This document shows positions 34,829 through 43,189 of a stretch of DNA of 64,000 bases, in pieces. Source of the DNA: JAIBJN01 sp963784175 (GTDB taxonomy: Bacteria; Actinomycetota; Thermoleophilia; Gaiellales; Gaiellaceae); contig CAWAQJ010000019.1 in the NCBI GenBank assembly GCA_963784175.1, positions 62,001 to 126,000 on the forward strand, given 5' to 3'. How positions within the stretch are numbered: the stretch's first letter is position 1; the number at the start of each line of letters is the position of its first letter. The position numbers and the translations under genes are program-made. The notes beneath the pieces were generated by a model. That model was not told where the DNA came from and did not search any database. It saw only the letters and a list, made by a program, of their open reading frames with translations.

Positions 34829-35920
34829 ATGAGCGCCGAGACAGCCCCAGCACTGTTGGAGGCCGCCCCCACTGCACGAGCCCTCGCACCAGCCGAGGCC
34901 TCGGGTGACCGGTCTTCCGCCTCCGCCACCACAGCGTCCCTCTACGAGCGCTACCACGACCGTGTGTACGGCTACTGCCTGTACAAGCTCGGGAACCGCG
35001 AGGAAGCGGAGGACGCGACCCAGACGACGTTCCTGCTCGTCCTGCGCGCCCTCGAGCGCGGGGTCGTCCCGCGCCTGGAGGCGAACTGGCTCTTCACCAT
35101 CGCCCAGAACGCCTGCCGGTGCCGCGTCCGTACGCGCGGACGCGGCCGTGACCACGAGGTCCTGAGCGATCCTCAGGTCCTCCAGGAGGTCGCCCCTGGC
35201 CGGAACGGCGTGCGAGACGAGCTCGTCGGGCTCGAAGAGGCCCTCGAGGACATGCCCGACCTGCAGCGCCGCGCGATCATCCTCCGCGAGTGGCGCGGCT
35301 GCTCCTACCGCGAGATCGCCCAGCAGCTCGAGCTGACGGGCTCCGCGGTCGAAACGCTGATCTTCCGCGCACGGCGCTCCCTTGCGCAGCGCCTCGAGCA
35401 CCAGACGATCCCGAGCAAGCGGCGCGCGGGTGCCTTCGCGCTCGACTTCACCTCGATCGCCTCGGCGCTCAAGTCCATTCTCGGCATCGGCTCCGGCGCC
35501 AAGGCGGCCGGCGTGGCCGCATCCACGGTCGCCGCCCTCGCGATCGGGCTCGGCGTGTCCGGCGATGCGCCGCAGCCCGCTCCCGAGCCGGCCTCGAAGC
35601 CCGCGCCCGCCGTTCCGGCCGCGCTGCCGACGCTCGACCATCCCGTCGCGCCGGCCGTCCAGGTCGTGCCTGCGACGAAGCAGCGGGTCGACGCTTCCGC
35701 TCCGAAGCCCGCGCGCGCACCCGCAGCCAAGCCGCCGGCACAGCAGCAAGCCGACCTCGAGACGACCCTGAACGGAGTCACGTCGTCGCTTCCGACCGCC
35801 CCGCTCATCGAGGATCTCGAGCAGCAGGCAAACGACCTGGTTGGCCAGGTCACGGCACCCCTCACCGACGCGCTCAAGCCGGTGGTGGACGTCAAGGTGC
35901 CGAAGATCGACCTGCCGTAG
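34829..35920 (+). CDS. ECF sigma factor fused to a transmembrane helix and extracytoplasmic tail
   Basis: A 363-residue protein. Residues ~35-195 are an ECF sigma factor: region 2 (SLYERYHDRVYGYCLYKLG; AEDATQTTFLLVLRAL) and region 4 (MPDLQRRAIILREWRGCSYREIAQQLELTGSAVETLIFRAR). After residue ~210 there is a hydrophobic Ala/Gly-rich stretch (AAGVAASTVAALAIGLGVSG) long enough to cross the membrane, then a ~130-residue Pro/Ala-rich tail ending with KPVVDVKVPKIDLP. This arrangement would place the sigma domain at the inner membrane face and the tail outside. No separate classical anti-sigma gene is adjacent. Release would need proteolysis, or the tail could sense the envelope. Confidence 0.82.
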   Translation: MSAETAPALLEAAPTARALAPAEASGDRSSASATTASLYERYHDRVYGYCLYKLGNREEAEDATQTTFLLVLRALERGVVPRLEANWLFTIAQNACRCRVRTRGRGRDHEVLSDPQVLQEVAPGRNGVRDELVGLEEALEDMPDLQRRAIILREWRGCSYREIAQQLELTGSAVETLIFRARRSLAQRLEHQTIPSKRRAGAFALDFTSIASALKSILGIGSGAKAAGVAASTVAALAIGLGVSGDAPQPAPEPASKPAPAVPAALPTLDHPVAPAVQVVPATKQRVDASAPKPARAPAAKPPAQQQADLETTLNGVTSSLPTAPLIEDLEQQANDLVGQVTAPLTDALKPVVDVKVPKIDLP

Positions 35921-36071
35921 CTCCGGCCTAAAAGAACGTCAGAAGGGCGCGCAAGTTTCCTGCGCCCGCGGCTTCCTTGGTATGAGGATCACGCTCGAGC
36001 AAGCTTGGCCGCAAGCGCTCTCTAAGACGTGATCCAGGGCGGTTATCCCGGCCGCCCACTCTCCCCACAAC

Positions 36072-36107
36072 GGGGGCGGTCTTCCTAGACCGCCCCCTCC
36101 CTTTTTC
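36072..36107 (+). terminator. Rho-independent terminator with T-rich tail
   Basis: GGGGGCGGTC (36072-36081) pairs with 36088-36097 around a 6-nt loop, followed by TCCCTTTTTC. It ends the sigma factor transcript just before the end of the convergent membrane protein gene (stop 36112). Confidence 0.85.
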
Positions 36108-36111
36108 CGGG

Positions 36112-36828
36112 CTATTGCTGGCTCGGAGGAAGGAGCGGGGGAAGCTGAGGGAGCTGCAGCGGAGGCAGCTGCGGGAGCTGGGGGAGCTCGACGCCGGGCA
36201 GCTCGACCTTCGGCGCGGGAACCTTCACCTCGCCGACGACCGGGAGCGTCGTGGAGACGAGCGGATCCGGGACGGGCTCGGTCGCGGCCGGAGGCGGATC
36301 GGAAGGCGCGGCCGGGGACCCACCCCTGGAGGCACGCGGCTTGCGGGTCTTCGACCCGGGCCCGGGCGCGGACGCGACGTCGGCCTGGGACAGAGACGCG
36401 AGCACGACGCGGTTCTCCTCGGGGACCGTGCGTGCGCCCACGGAGGCCGCGGCGACGGTTCCGGATGCGCTCGCGCTCGAGCCGCCACCGCCGGTTCGCT
36501 GCTCGGCGACGCCCGGAGCGCCGAGGGCGAGGAGCACCACGGCGATCACTCCCGCGGCGGCGAGAGGCCTGACCACGCGGGAGAAGCCGGTCGAGCGTGC
36601 GAAGTCGTCCTCGAGGGCACGGTCGGCGGCCACGAGCGAAGCCCACTCCTCGGCCTCGGAGTCGTCGTATTGAGGCTCCAGGCCGGCCCGCTGCTCGGCA
36701 GGCAGAAGGCTGAGCCAGGGAATCTCGGCGAGGGTGCGGGTCTTCTCTCTCGACACGGCTCGATCTTGCGAAACCGGCGCTACGGAGGGAAATGCCGTCT
36801 CTCCTACATCGGCATTGCCTTCTGACAC
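36112..36828 (-). CDS. Single-pass membrane protein with Pro-rich tail, convergent partner of the tailed sigma factor
   Basis: A 238-residue protein. The cytoplasmic part (~1-90) holds IPWLSLLPAEQRAGLEPQYDD and ASLVAADRALEDDFARSTGF; one helix (~92-112, PLAAAGVIAVVLLALGAPGV) follows; the outside is a Ser/Gly/Pro-rich tail that finishes with repeated LPxL-type units (VKVPAPKVELPGVELPQLPQL). The tail ending resembles the VKVPKIDLP end of the opposing sigma factor. It could act as an anti-sigma or co-localising partner, but I see no ZAS or RskA motif. Start is GTG 36828, with no strong Shine-Dalgarno. Confidence 0.7.
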   Translation of the reverse strand: MSEGNADVGETAFPSVAPVSQDRAVSREKTRTLAEIPWLSLLPAEQRAGLEPQYDDSEAEEWASLVAADRALEDDFARSTGFSRVVRPLAAAGVIAVVLLALGAPGVAEQRTGGGGSSASASGTVAAASVGARTVPEENRVVLASLSQADVASAPGPGSKTRKPRASRGGSPAAPSDPPPAATEPVPDPLVSTTLPVVGEVKVPAPKVELPGVELPQLPQLPPLQLPQLPPLLPPSQQ

Positions 36829-36929
36829 GGTGAGTGCGGCCTAACTCGAATGGGTGATGCCATCGAGCCCGCGGACCGGCAGTCTGCCCGGGGGAAGGAG
36901 CCGACACGGCAGAGCCGAACCACTCACGC

Positions 36930-39605
36930 GTGTCTCGGATAGAAGCCCTGAAGAGGGCTGCGGTCAGCCCCTCCGCGCAAACGCGCCGCGTGACCGCGAT
37001 CGCGATCGGGGTCATCCTGCAGGCCGCCGTCTACGTTCCGAGCGACTGGCCCGACCGCCGGACGGGCATCGCGGTCGCAGCCGGCATCTTGATCGCCGCG
37101 CTGGCAGGCGCCTTCGGCGGTATCTGGAGCGGCCTCGCGGTCGCCGGCGCCGGCTGGGGATTCCACTACTTCTTCGTTACCGAGGACACGCTTCCGCCCC
37201 TGATCGGCCTTCCCGCGTGGCTCGCGGTCGGCGCCCTCGCCGGCTGGCTGTCGACGACTCGACGCCAGACGGCGGGGGCCCGTACGCACCTCGAGAGGGA
37301 GCTCGCCGCCGTGCGCGCCTCGAGCTCCGAGGCCATCGTGACCGTCGACGCCGACGGGACGATCGTGGGCTGGAGCCGGGGTGCCGAGGAGATCTACGGC
37401 TACGACGCAGACGAGGCGATCGGCGGGCCGCTCACGATCCTGGGCGGCGAGGACGTCGTCGCGCCCGCGCTCATGGCAGTGCACACGGCGGAGCGGCTCG
37501 ACATCCCGACGGCCGTTCACCGCCGCAAGGGCGGCGAGGAGGTCGCCGTCTCGCTGACGGTCACGCCGCTCGGGCACGGGAACCGCGAAGCGCCGGGTGC
37601 GATCCTGGTCGCCGCGGACGTCGGCGAGCCGCGTCGCATCGACGCCCGCCGGCGCGAGAGCGAGGCCAAGTACCGCGCCCTCGCCGAGCAGCTCCCCGCG
37701 GTCACGTACCTCCATCCGCTCGGCGAGCGCGGCGAGTCGCTCTACGTCAGCCCGCAGGTCTCGTCCATGCTCGGCTACTCGGCCGGGGAGTGGCTCGCAC
37801 AGCCCGATCTGTTCTTCCAGCTCGTCCACCCGGAGGACCGCGACCGCGTGACCGACGAGATCGCCGAGGCGTCCGCCGCGACGACGCCCCTGCGGTCCGA
37901 GTACCGGATGCTCTCACGCGACGGGCGCGTGGTCTGGGTTCGGGACGAAGCGGTCACGGTGCGCGACGACGACGGCCGGCCGCTCTACGTCCAGGGCTTC
38001 CTCCTGGACGTCAGCGAGCGCAGGCAGGCCGGTGAGGAGCGCGAGCGGCTGCTGGCCGCCCAGCGCTCGGCCGCCAGCGAAGCCGCCGACCGGCAGCGCA
38101 AGCTCGACGTCCTCGCGCGCGCGAGCGAGATCCTCGGCTCGTCGCGCCACTACCAGGCCACTCTTCGCCGCGTTGCCGAGCTGGCCGTCCGCGACCTCGC
38201 CGACTGGTGCCTCGTCGACCTGCTGGACGAGGAAGGCAACGCGACGCGAGTCGCGGCCGCGCACGCCGGGCCCGGCAAGCCGCCGGGGCCCGAGCCCGGC
38301 CCCGAGCCCGAGGCCGACACCCTCGACGTCGCCCGCCGGGGCCGCCCCGAGCTCTCGGAGTCGCGCATGTGCGTGCCGCTGCGGGCCCGCGGCCGCGCGC
38401 TCGGCGCGCTGACGCTCCTCACGCGCTCGGACGGGCGCTCCTACGGCGCCGACGATCTCGCCGCAGCCCAGGATCTCGCCGGCATGGCGGCGCTCGCCGT
38501 CGACAACGCGCGCCTGACCCGCGAGGTGGAGGAGGCCGCCGACGCCGCGCGCGTGCTCACGTACGTCGCGGACGGCGTCGTCCTCATCGACCGCGCGGGC
38601 ACGATCCGCCTCTGGAACCCCGCCGCCGAGGCCATCACCGGGCTTTCGTCCGACACCGTCCTCGGACGGCCCGCCGCCGAGGCGATCGGCGGCTGGAAGG
38701 CCCTGGCCGAGCGGATCCCGATCGGCGCGACCACGGACCAGGTCCAGCCGGAGACCTTCCCGCTCGAAACCGGCCTCGGAGAGCGCTGGATCTCCATCTC
38801 GGGCGTCGACTTCTTCGGCGGCACGGTCTATGCGTTCCGCGACCTGACCGACGCGCGGCGCCTCGAGGAGCTGAAGGCGGACTTCGTCGCCACCGCCTCC
38901 CACGAGCTCCGGACGCCGCTCGCAGCCGTCTACGGCGCCGCGCAGACACTGCGCCGCCACGACTTCGCGCTCGACGAGGCGGGGCGCGACCGCTTCGTCT
39001 CGCTCATCGTCGACGAGTCGGAGCGCCTGAACCGCATCGTCAACGAGATCCTGCTGGCCAACCAGCTCGACGCCGGCCGCCTCGACCTGCTGGAGGAGCC
39101 CTTCGACCCGGGCGACCTCGTCGAGCGCGTGGTCGATGCCGCCCGCGAGCACCGCCCGCCCGGGATCCGGCTCGCGATCGAGGTCGAAGACGAGATCTCG
39201 GCCGTCGCGGCCGACCGCGACCGCGTCCGCCAGGTGCTCGTCAACCTCGTCGAGAACGCGATCAAGTACTCGCCCGATGGCGGCCTCGTCGAGGTCGGCG
39301 TGCAGGAGACCGAAGGCGCGGTCTGCTTCCACGTGCGCGACGAGGGCCTTGGGATCCCCGCCGACGAGCAGGCCCGGATCTTCGAGAAGTTCTACCGCCT
39401 CGATCCCGAGATGACGCGCGGGATCGGCGGCACCGGCCTCGGCCTCTACATCTGCAGCGAGCTGCTCGAGCGCATGGACGGCCGCATCTGGGTGGAATCC
39501 AAGGAGGGAGCGGGCTCGACCTTCTCCTTCGAGCTTCCGGCGGCCGATCAGGTCGCCGCAGCCCGCCCCCTCGCCGCAGACGCGCGCGAGAGCTCGGACG
39601 GCTAG
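36930..39605 (+). CDS. Sensor histidine kinase with membrane domain, PAS repeats and GAF
   Basis: An 891-residue kinase. N-terminal helices (~25-110, KdpD/DUF4118-like four-helix module), PAS 1 (~125-225), PAS 2 with PAC (~240-365, AVTYLHPLGERGESLYVSPQ), GAF (~390-540), PAS 3 (~545-655, AARVLTYVADGVVLIDRAGTI), HisKA with phospho-acceptor His in FVATASHELRTPLAAVYGAA, and HATPase (NLVENAIKYSPDGG; DEGLGIPADEQ; GGTGLGLYICSEL). It is a complete class I kinase. GTG 36930 is given as start, but GGAAGGAG (36893-36900) sits 5 nt before an in-frame ACG at 36906, so initiation may be upstream. No response regulator is adjacent. Confidence 0.9.
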   Translation: MSRIEALKRAAVSPSAQTRRVTAIAIGVILQAAVYVPSDWPDRRTGIAVAAGILIAALAGAFGGIWSGLAVAGAGWGFHYFFVTEDTLPPLIGLPAWLAVGALAGWLSTTRRQTAGARTHLERELAAVRASSSEAIVTVDADGTIVGWSRGAEEIYGYDADEAIGGPLTILGGEDVVAPALMAVHTAERLDIPTAVHRRKGGEEVAVSLTVTPLGHGNREAPGAILVAADVGEPRRIDARRRESEAKYRALAEQLPAVTYLHPLGERGESLYVSPQVSSMLGYSAGEWLAQPDLFFQLVHPEDRDRVTDEIAEASAATTPLRSEYRMLSRDGRVVWVRDEAVTVRDDDGRPLYVQGFLLDVSERRQAGEERERLLAAQRSAASEAADRQRKLDVLARASEILGSSRHYQATLRRVAELAVRDLADWCLVDLLDEEGNATRVAAAHAGPGKPPGPEPGPEPEADTLDVARRGRPELSESRMCVPLRARGRALGALTLLTRSDGRSYGADDLAAAQDLAGMAALAVDNARLTREVEEAADAARVLTYVADGVVLIDRAGTIRLWNPAAEAITGLSSDTVLGRPAAEAIGGWKALAERIPIGATTDQVQPETFPLETGLGERWISISGVDFFGGTVYAFRDLTDARRLEELKADFVATASHELRTPLAAVYGAAQTLRRHDFALDEAGRDRFVSLIVDESERLNRIVNEILLANQLDAGRLDLLEEPFDPGDLVERVVDAAREHRPPGIRLAIEVEDEISAVAADRDRVRQVLVNLVENAIKYSPDGGLVEVGVQETEGAVCFHVRDEGLGIPADEQARIFEKFYRLDPEMTRGIGGTGLGLYICSELLERMDGRIWVESKEGAGSTFSFELPAADQVAAARPLAADARESSDG

Positions 39606-40294
39606 CTGCCGTACGGGCGCGGAAGGTCGATGACCACCCGGTCGGGGTTGCGCAGCTCGAACGCATCCCAGCAGTTCTGACGCTCGAGCCCGAGCACCCA
39701 GCCGAGCGTGGCCTCGAAGTCGCCGCTGCGCACCGCCTCGCGAAGCATGGCGAACCCGGGCCGCAGCACCGCCGGGCCGTGGTACGTGGGCTCGTACTCG
39801 AAGTCGACGCCGGTCGCCCCGTGGAACACGACGTTGGCGAACGCGTTGCCGCTCACGGCGAGCGGCTCGCCACTGGCGTCCTGGAAGAACGGAGGCCGCG
39901 CCGCGCGGATCTCGTAGAGCGGGATGCCGGCCTTGCCGCCCGGGTTCGGCTTCGGCGCCCGGAACTCGAACGTGATGCGGTCGTAGTCGCCGTGCGTGCC
40001 GACCCTGACGTCGACGAGGTTCGTGTAGACGCCGCTTTGCCCACCCGTTTCGGGCCTGCACCTGCGCGGCGGGACGGGAGGCGGCGGCACGGCCTCCTCG
40101 GGCTCGGTCTCGACCGGTGCGGGCGTCTCCACCGCCGGCTGGGCGGCCGGCTCTTCCTCCTCCGGCGCGGGCGCCGGGGCGGCGGCGGGCGGAGCGGGAG
40201 GCTCGGCCTCCTCCTTCGTGCCGGTGCCGCAGGCAGTGAGCATGCCGAGCGCGAGGAGCGCGGCCAGCAGTGGAATCGTTCGGTGCACCTTCAT
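39602..40294 (-). CDS. AMIN-like domain lipoprotein
   Basis: A 230-residue lipoprotein: signal with lipobox ALGMLTACGTG, a Pro/Glu/Ala-rich linker (~30-78), then an AMIN-like domain (~80-225): LVDVRVGTHGDYDRITFEF, PLYEIRAARPPFFQDASGE, FANVVFHGATGVDFEYEPTY, and NPDRVVIDLPRPYG. AMIN domains bind peptidoglycan or are found near cell-wall hydrolases; this variant is widespread in actinobacteria. AGGAGG lies 5 nt before the ATG. Its stop overlaps that of the convergent kinase. Confidence 0.85.
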   Translation of the reverse strand: MKVHRTIPLLAALLALGMLTACGTGTKEEAEPPAPPAAAPAPAPEEEEPAAQPAVETPAPVETEPEEAVPPPPVPPRRCRPETGGQSGVYTNLVDVRVGTHGDYDRITFEFRAPKPNPGGKAGIPLYEIRAARPPFFQDASGEPLAVSGNAFANVVFHGATGVDFEYEPTYHGPAVLRPGFAMLREAVRSGDFEATLGWVLGLERQNCWDAFELRNPDRVVIDLPRPYGS

Positions 40295-40468
40295 CGTCGC
40301 CTCCTGCTCGTGGGGTCTGTAGCGACAGTAGGAGCCCCCGGTAACCGCACCGGCTCGCCCGTGTAACGACTGGGCAACGGCCCTCCGACTGCCCGACCAG
40401 GTCAAGGTCGACGGCTGGATCGAGAGGTCAAATCGGCGTAACGTCACATTTGCAACGAAAGGAGCGCC

Positions 40469-41422
40469 ATGAGGCCCCGTCTGATGCTTCTCCTCCCGGC
40501 GGCGCTGCTCGCCGCCCTGGCCCTCGCAGTTCCCGCGCAGGCATCCGGATCGCAGGGTGGGATCCTCGACCGGTTCCTGCCGGTCCTCGTCTTCCACCCG
40601 GGCGAGGAGTTCCGGCCGGGAACGGTTCAGTCGTTCATCGAAGACTCGAACCTCGAGGCTGCCACGAGCCCGACGACCTGGACGGTCGTCGACCCGGCCC
40701 CCACCCCGAACGGCCTGCCGACCTCCAGCCCGCCGATCTGGCGGCTGAACCAGCGCGACTGCTTCGCCGGCGCGCCCCTGGGTGACCTTGCCTGCTACGT
40801 CGCCGCCGGCGGGAGCAGGACCGGCGCGACGATCTATGCGCGCGTCGTCCGCGAGGACAACCAGATCGTCCTCCAGTACTGGCTCTTCTACTACGACAAC
40901 CTGTATCGCTATCCGTTCCTGCCGCTCGGGGCGATCTGGCAGTCGCACGAGGGCGACTGGGAGGTCGTAAACGTCGTCCTCTCCAAGCGCCGTCAGCCGC
41001 TCGCCGTCGGCTACAGCCAACATTGCGCGGGTGAGACGCGCGACTGGGCGGCAACCCCGCTGGTGAACGGAAGGCCGAAGGTCTACGTCGCGCTCGGCTC
41101 GCATGCGAACTACTTCGAGGCAGGACTGCACGAGTTCGACCGCGCGTGCCTCCCGGCTCAGGTGATCGGGTTCTTCCTGCAGGCCGGCCTGCCCCTCCCC
41201 GCCGACGTGACGGCGGACGGGCCGACTGCGACGACCGCCTCGGTGCTGCGCGTCACCGAGAAGCGGCCGAGCTGGATGAGGTTCCCCGGCTTCTGGGGCG
41301 AGCTCGAGTACTTCAACGCCCCGTCGCCAATCGGTACGGTGCCGTTCGGGACGTCCCCGGTCGGCCCGGCCTTCCACGCCGTCTGGCAGGCGCCGCTCGA
41401 CACGATCGAGAGCTGGCGCTGA
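40469..41422 (+). CDS. Secreted Vps62-related protein
   Basis: A 317-residue protein with a signal peptide (LLLPAALLAALALAVPAQASG) and a Vps62-like fold: RFLPVLVFHPGEEFRPGTVQSFIED, IVLQYWLFYYDNLYR, SHEGDWEVVNVVLS and VYVALGSHANYFEAG. The HEGDWE and HANY motifs are the hallmark of this group, found in fungal Vps62 and in some bacterial secreted proteins; biochemical function is unclear. Four Cys could form disulphides outside the cell. AAAGGAG sits 6 nt before the ATG. It is divergent from the AMIN-like gene. Confidence 0.85.
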   Translation: MRPRLMLLLPAALLAALALAVPAQASGSQGGILDRFLPVLVFHPGEEFRPGTVQSFIEDSNLEAATSPTTWTVVDPAPTPNGLPTSSPPIWRLNQRDCFAGAPLGDLACYVAAGGSRTGATIYARVVREDNQIVLQYWLFYYDNLYRYPFLPLGAIWQSHEGDWEVVNVVLSKRRQPLAVGYSQHCAGETRDWAATPLVNGRPKVYVALGSHANYFEAGLHEFDRACLPAQVIGFFLQAGLPLPADVTADGPTATTASVLRVTEKRPSWMRFPGFWGELEYFNAPSPIGTVPFGTSPVGPAFHAVWQAPLDTIESWR

Positions 41423-41492
41423 TGCCCGGAGGGAAGATTGTGACCGCCTCCGACGTCTTGGTGAGGCAACGCCGATACGCGAAAGGAGCGGA

Positions 41493-42281
41493 ATGGCCTT
41501 CGAAGAGCTGAAGGAACGGCAGAGCGTGATGTGGGGCAACGGGCCCTACCAACGCATCACGGAGACGCTCGGCGACATCCACGACATCGTTTTGGAGCGG
41601 CTCGCGCCGCAGGACGGCGACCGTTTTCTCGACCTCGCCTGCGGGACGGGCGCCGTCGCCGAGCGCGCCGCGGCGACGGGAGCGGACGTCACCGGGATCG
41701 ACCTCGCACCCGTGCTGATCGAGACGGCGCGCGAGCGGGCGGAGTCGCTCGGCCTTGCGATCAACTACGAGGTCGGCGACGCGGAGAACCTCGATGTCCC
41801 CGACGCGAGCTTCGACAAGCTCGCATCCACGTGTGGCGTCATGTTCGCGCCCGACCACGAGGCGGTCGCCGGCGAGCTCGCACGGGTGACGAAGCCCGGC
41901 GGCCGGATCGCACTCGCCAACTGGACCCCCACCGGCGGCTTGGCGAAGATGTTCGCCGTGATGGCGCCGTACCTGCCGGCGCCGCCGCCTTCGAGCCCCT
42001 TCGCCTGGGGCGACCAGGCACGGGCCACGGAGCTCCTCGGGGAGGCGTTCGAGCTCCAGCTCGAAGAGCACGTCTCCACGTTGCGCGTTCCCTCCGGTGA
42101 GGCCTACTGGGAGCTCTTCTCGACGAGCTACGGCCCGACGAAGACGCTCGCCGACAACCTGGGCGAGCGGCGTGAGGATCTGCATCGCGACTGGGTCGAG
42201 TTCTTCGAGACCAACTACCGCGAGAACGGGGAGATCGCGCACACGCGTGAGTTCCTCCTGATTCTCGGCACGCGGCGGTAG
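41493..42281 (+). CDS. Class I SAM-dependent methyltransferase
   Basis: A 262-residue Rossmann-fold methyltransferase. Motif I is FLDLACGTGAVAERAAATGADV, post-I VTGIDLAPVLIETAR, motif II YEVGDAENLDVPDASFDK, and motif III GGRIALANWTPTG. The style is that of UbiE/MenG-like small-molecule methyltransferases. AAAGGAG precedes ATG 41493 by 5 nt. It lies 70 nt after the Vps62-like gene and ends before a strong hairpin. Substrate unknown. Confidence 0.88.
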   Translation: MAFEELKERQSVMWGNGPYQRITETLGDIHDIVLERLAPQDGDRFLDLACGTGAVAERAAATGADVTGIDLAPVLIETARERAESLGLAINYEVGDAENLDVPDASFDKLASTCGVMFAPDHEAVAGELARVTKPGGRIALANWTPTGGLAKMFAVMAPYLPAPPPSSPFAWGDQARATELLGEAFELQLEEHVSTLRVPSGEAYWELFSTSYGPTKTLADNLGERREDLHRDWVEFFETNYRENGEIAHTREFLLILGTRR

Positions 42282-42290
42282 GTGGAAGGG

Positions 42291-42326
42291 ATCGCTGCCC
42301 CCCGCGCGACGGCGGGGGGCAGCGAT
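42291..42326 (+). terminator. 14-bp perfect hairpin after the methyltransferase gene
   Basis: ATCGCTGCCCCCCG (42291-42304) is perfectly complementary to 42313-42326, with an 8-nt loop; it starts 10 nt after the stop codon. No T-tract follows, but the stem is strong enough to end or protect the transcript. Confidence 0.75.
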
Positions 42327-42429
42327 AACCGCGCTCGGAGGCCGTCGCGGGCACGGCGGTTTGCCGCCCGGGAGGCGCGGGGAGGGCAACCGTACGACCG
42401 AAAACCACACGGAAGGAGGTGGGCGCAAC

Positions 42430-42723
42430 GTGTTGACGCTCACCGACAGCGCGGCCGAGGCCGTGAAATACGCGATGGGCGCAGCCGAAGGGCTGCCCGA
42501 TAGCGGCGGTCTCAGGATCTCCGCCCAGGACGTGGGAGACTCGACCGGGCTCGGCATGGCGGTCGCGCCGGTGCCGAGCGACGACGATCAGGTGATCGAA
42601 GAGGAAGGCGCACGCGTCTTCGTCGCTCCCGAGGTTGCGCCGTTTCTCGAGGACAAGGTGCTGGACGCCGAGCAGCAGGGCTCGAGCATCCAGTTCAGCC
42701 TCGCGGACCAGGCGACCGACTAG
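42430..42723 (+). CDS. HesB/IscA-like protein lacking the Fe-S cysteines
   Basis: A 97-residue protein with the A-type carrier fold pattern: LTLTDSAAEAVKYAM at the start, SGGLRISAQDVG in the middle, and ARVFVAPEVAPFLEDKVLDAE near the end. Classical HesB/IscA proteins bind iron or [Fe-S] through three Cys (one central, a CxC near the end); this protein has none. It therefore cannot be a normal carrier. Similar Cys-free relatives occur in actinobacteria. GTG 42430 follows AAGGAGGTGG at 7 nt. A terminator follows, so it is monocistronic. Confidence 0.8.
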   Translation: MLTLTDSAAEAVKYAMGAAEGLPDSGGLRISAQDVGDSTGLGMAVAPVPSDDDQVIEEEGARVFVAPEVAPFLEDKVLDAEQQGSSIQFSLADQATD

Positions 42724-42735
42724 CTCGCAGTTCAC

Positions 42736-42771
42736 GGCGGGAGGCGGGACGGTCTCGCCTCCCGCCTTTTT
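42736..42771 (+). terminator. Rho-independent terminator
   Basis: GGCGGGAGGCG (42736-42746) pairs with 42756-42766, followed directly by TTTTT. Classic intrinsic terminator 12 nt after the HesB-like stop codon. Confidence 0.9.
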
Positions 42772-42787
42772 CGGTTGTGAGGGAAGA

Positions 42788-42815
42788 ACGAACCGGGTTC
42801 GTACGTCTTACGAAC
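42788..42815. promoter_or_regulatory. Overlapping inverted repeats upstream of a small gene
   Basis: Three half-sites sit in a row: ACGAACC-G-GGTTCGT (42788-42802) and GTTCGTA-CGTCT-TACGAAC (42797-42815), ending 10 nt before ATG 42826. They could be an operator for a dimeric regulator or a small hairpin in the leader. The half-site spacing does not match an SOS box. Confidence 0.45.
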
Positions 42816-42825
42816 AGAGACCACG

Positions 42826-43041
42826 ATGTCGGCACTTGATTCCATCACCCACGAGCTCGCGGCCCTCGAGACCGAGGAGGAGCGGATCTTCTCCTGGCGC
42901 CATGCCAGTCTCCTCACGGCCGGGTACGACCACCGCCTCGCGCTCAAGATCGCACTCCGCCCTGACGTCGACCTCCATCTCGCGCTCGACCTGATGCGAT
43001 CCGGCTGCCCGGCCGAGACGGCCGCCCGGATCCTCCTCTAG
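42826..43041 (+). CDS. Small helical protein of unknown function
   Basis: A 71-residue protein, mostly helical: SITHELAALETEEERIFSWRHASLLTAG, then DHRLALKIALRPDVDLHLALDLMRSGCPAETAARILL. The second half resembles a degenerate helix-turn-helix or UBA-like three-helix unit. One Cys is present. The frame, composition and position after an overlapping inverted-repeat region support it as a gene. I do not recognise its family. Confidence 0.6.
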   Translation: MSALDSITHELAALETEEERIFSWRHASLLTAGYDHRLALKIALRPDVDLHLALDLMRSGCPAETAARILL

Positions 43042-43077
43042 CAGCCGCCAGATCCTGAGCGCGTGAGCGGTAGGTGT

Positions 43078-43128
43078 GGGCCCTCAGCGGGTGCGCGTAA
43101 GCCTTGCCGACGCGCGCCCGCTGGGCCC
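43078..43128. other. Long imperfect hairpin in the gap between two small genes
   Basis: Arms GGGCCC (43078-43083), AGCGGG (43086-43091) and GCGCGT (43093-43098) pair in order with GGGCCC (43123-43128), CCCGCT (43117-43122) and ACGCGC (43110-43115). There is a 2-nt bulge, a T-G wobble and an 11-nt loop. It could end the upstream transcript or be a structured RNA element. Confidence 0.55.
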
Positions 43129-43189
43129 TGACCGGAGGGCACCGCGCCGGAGGGCGGGGCTGCTCCGGGGGGCCGGCAGGAGCCGGCTC

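Noticed and set aside
42789..42801. CGAAC-CGG-GTTCG as a second LexA/SOS box.
   Set aside because: The spacer is 3 nt rather than 4, so it does not match the consensus that the dinB site fits exactly.
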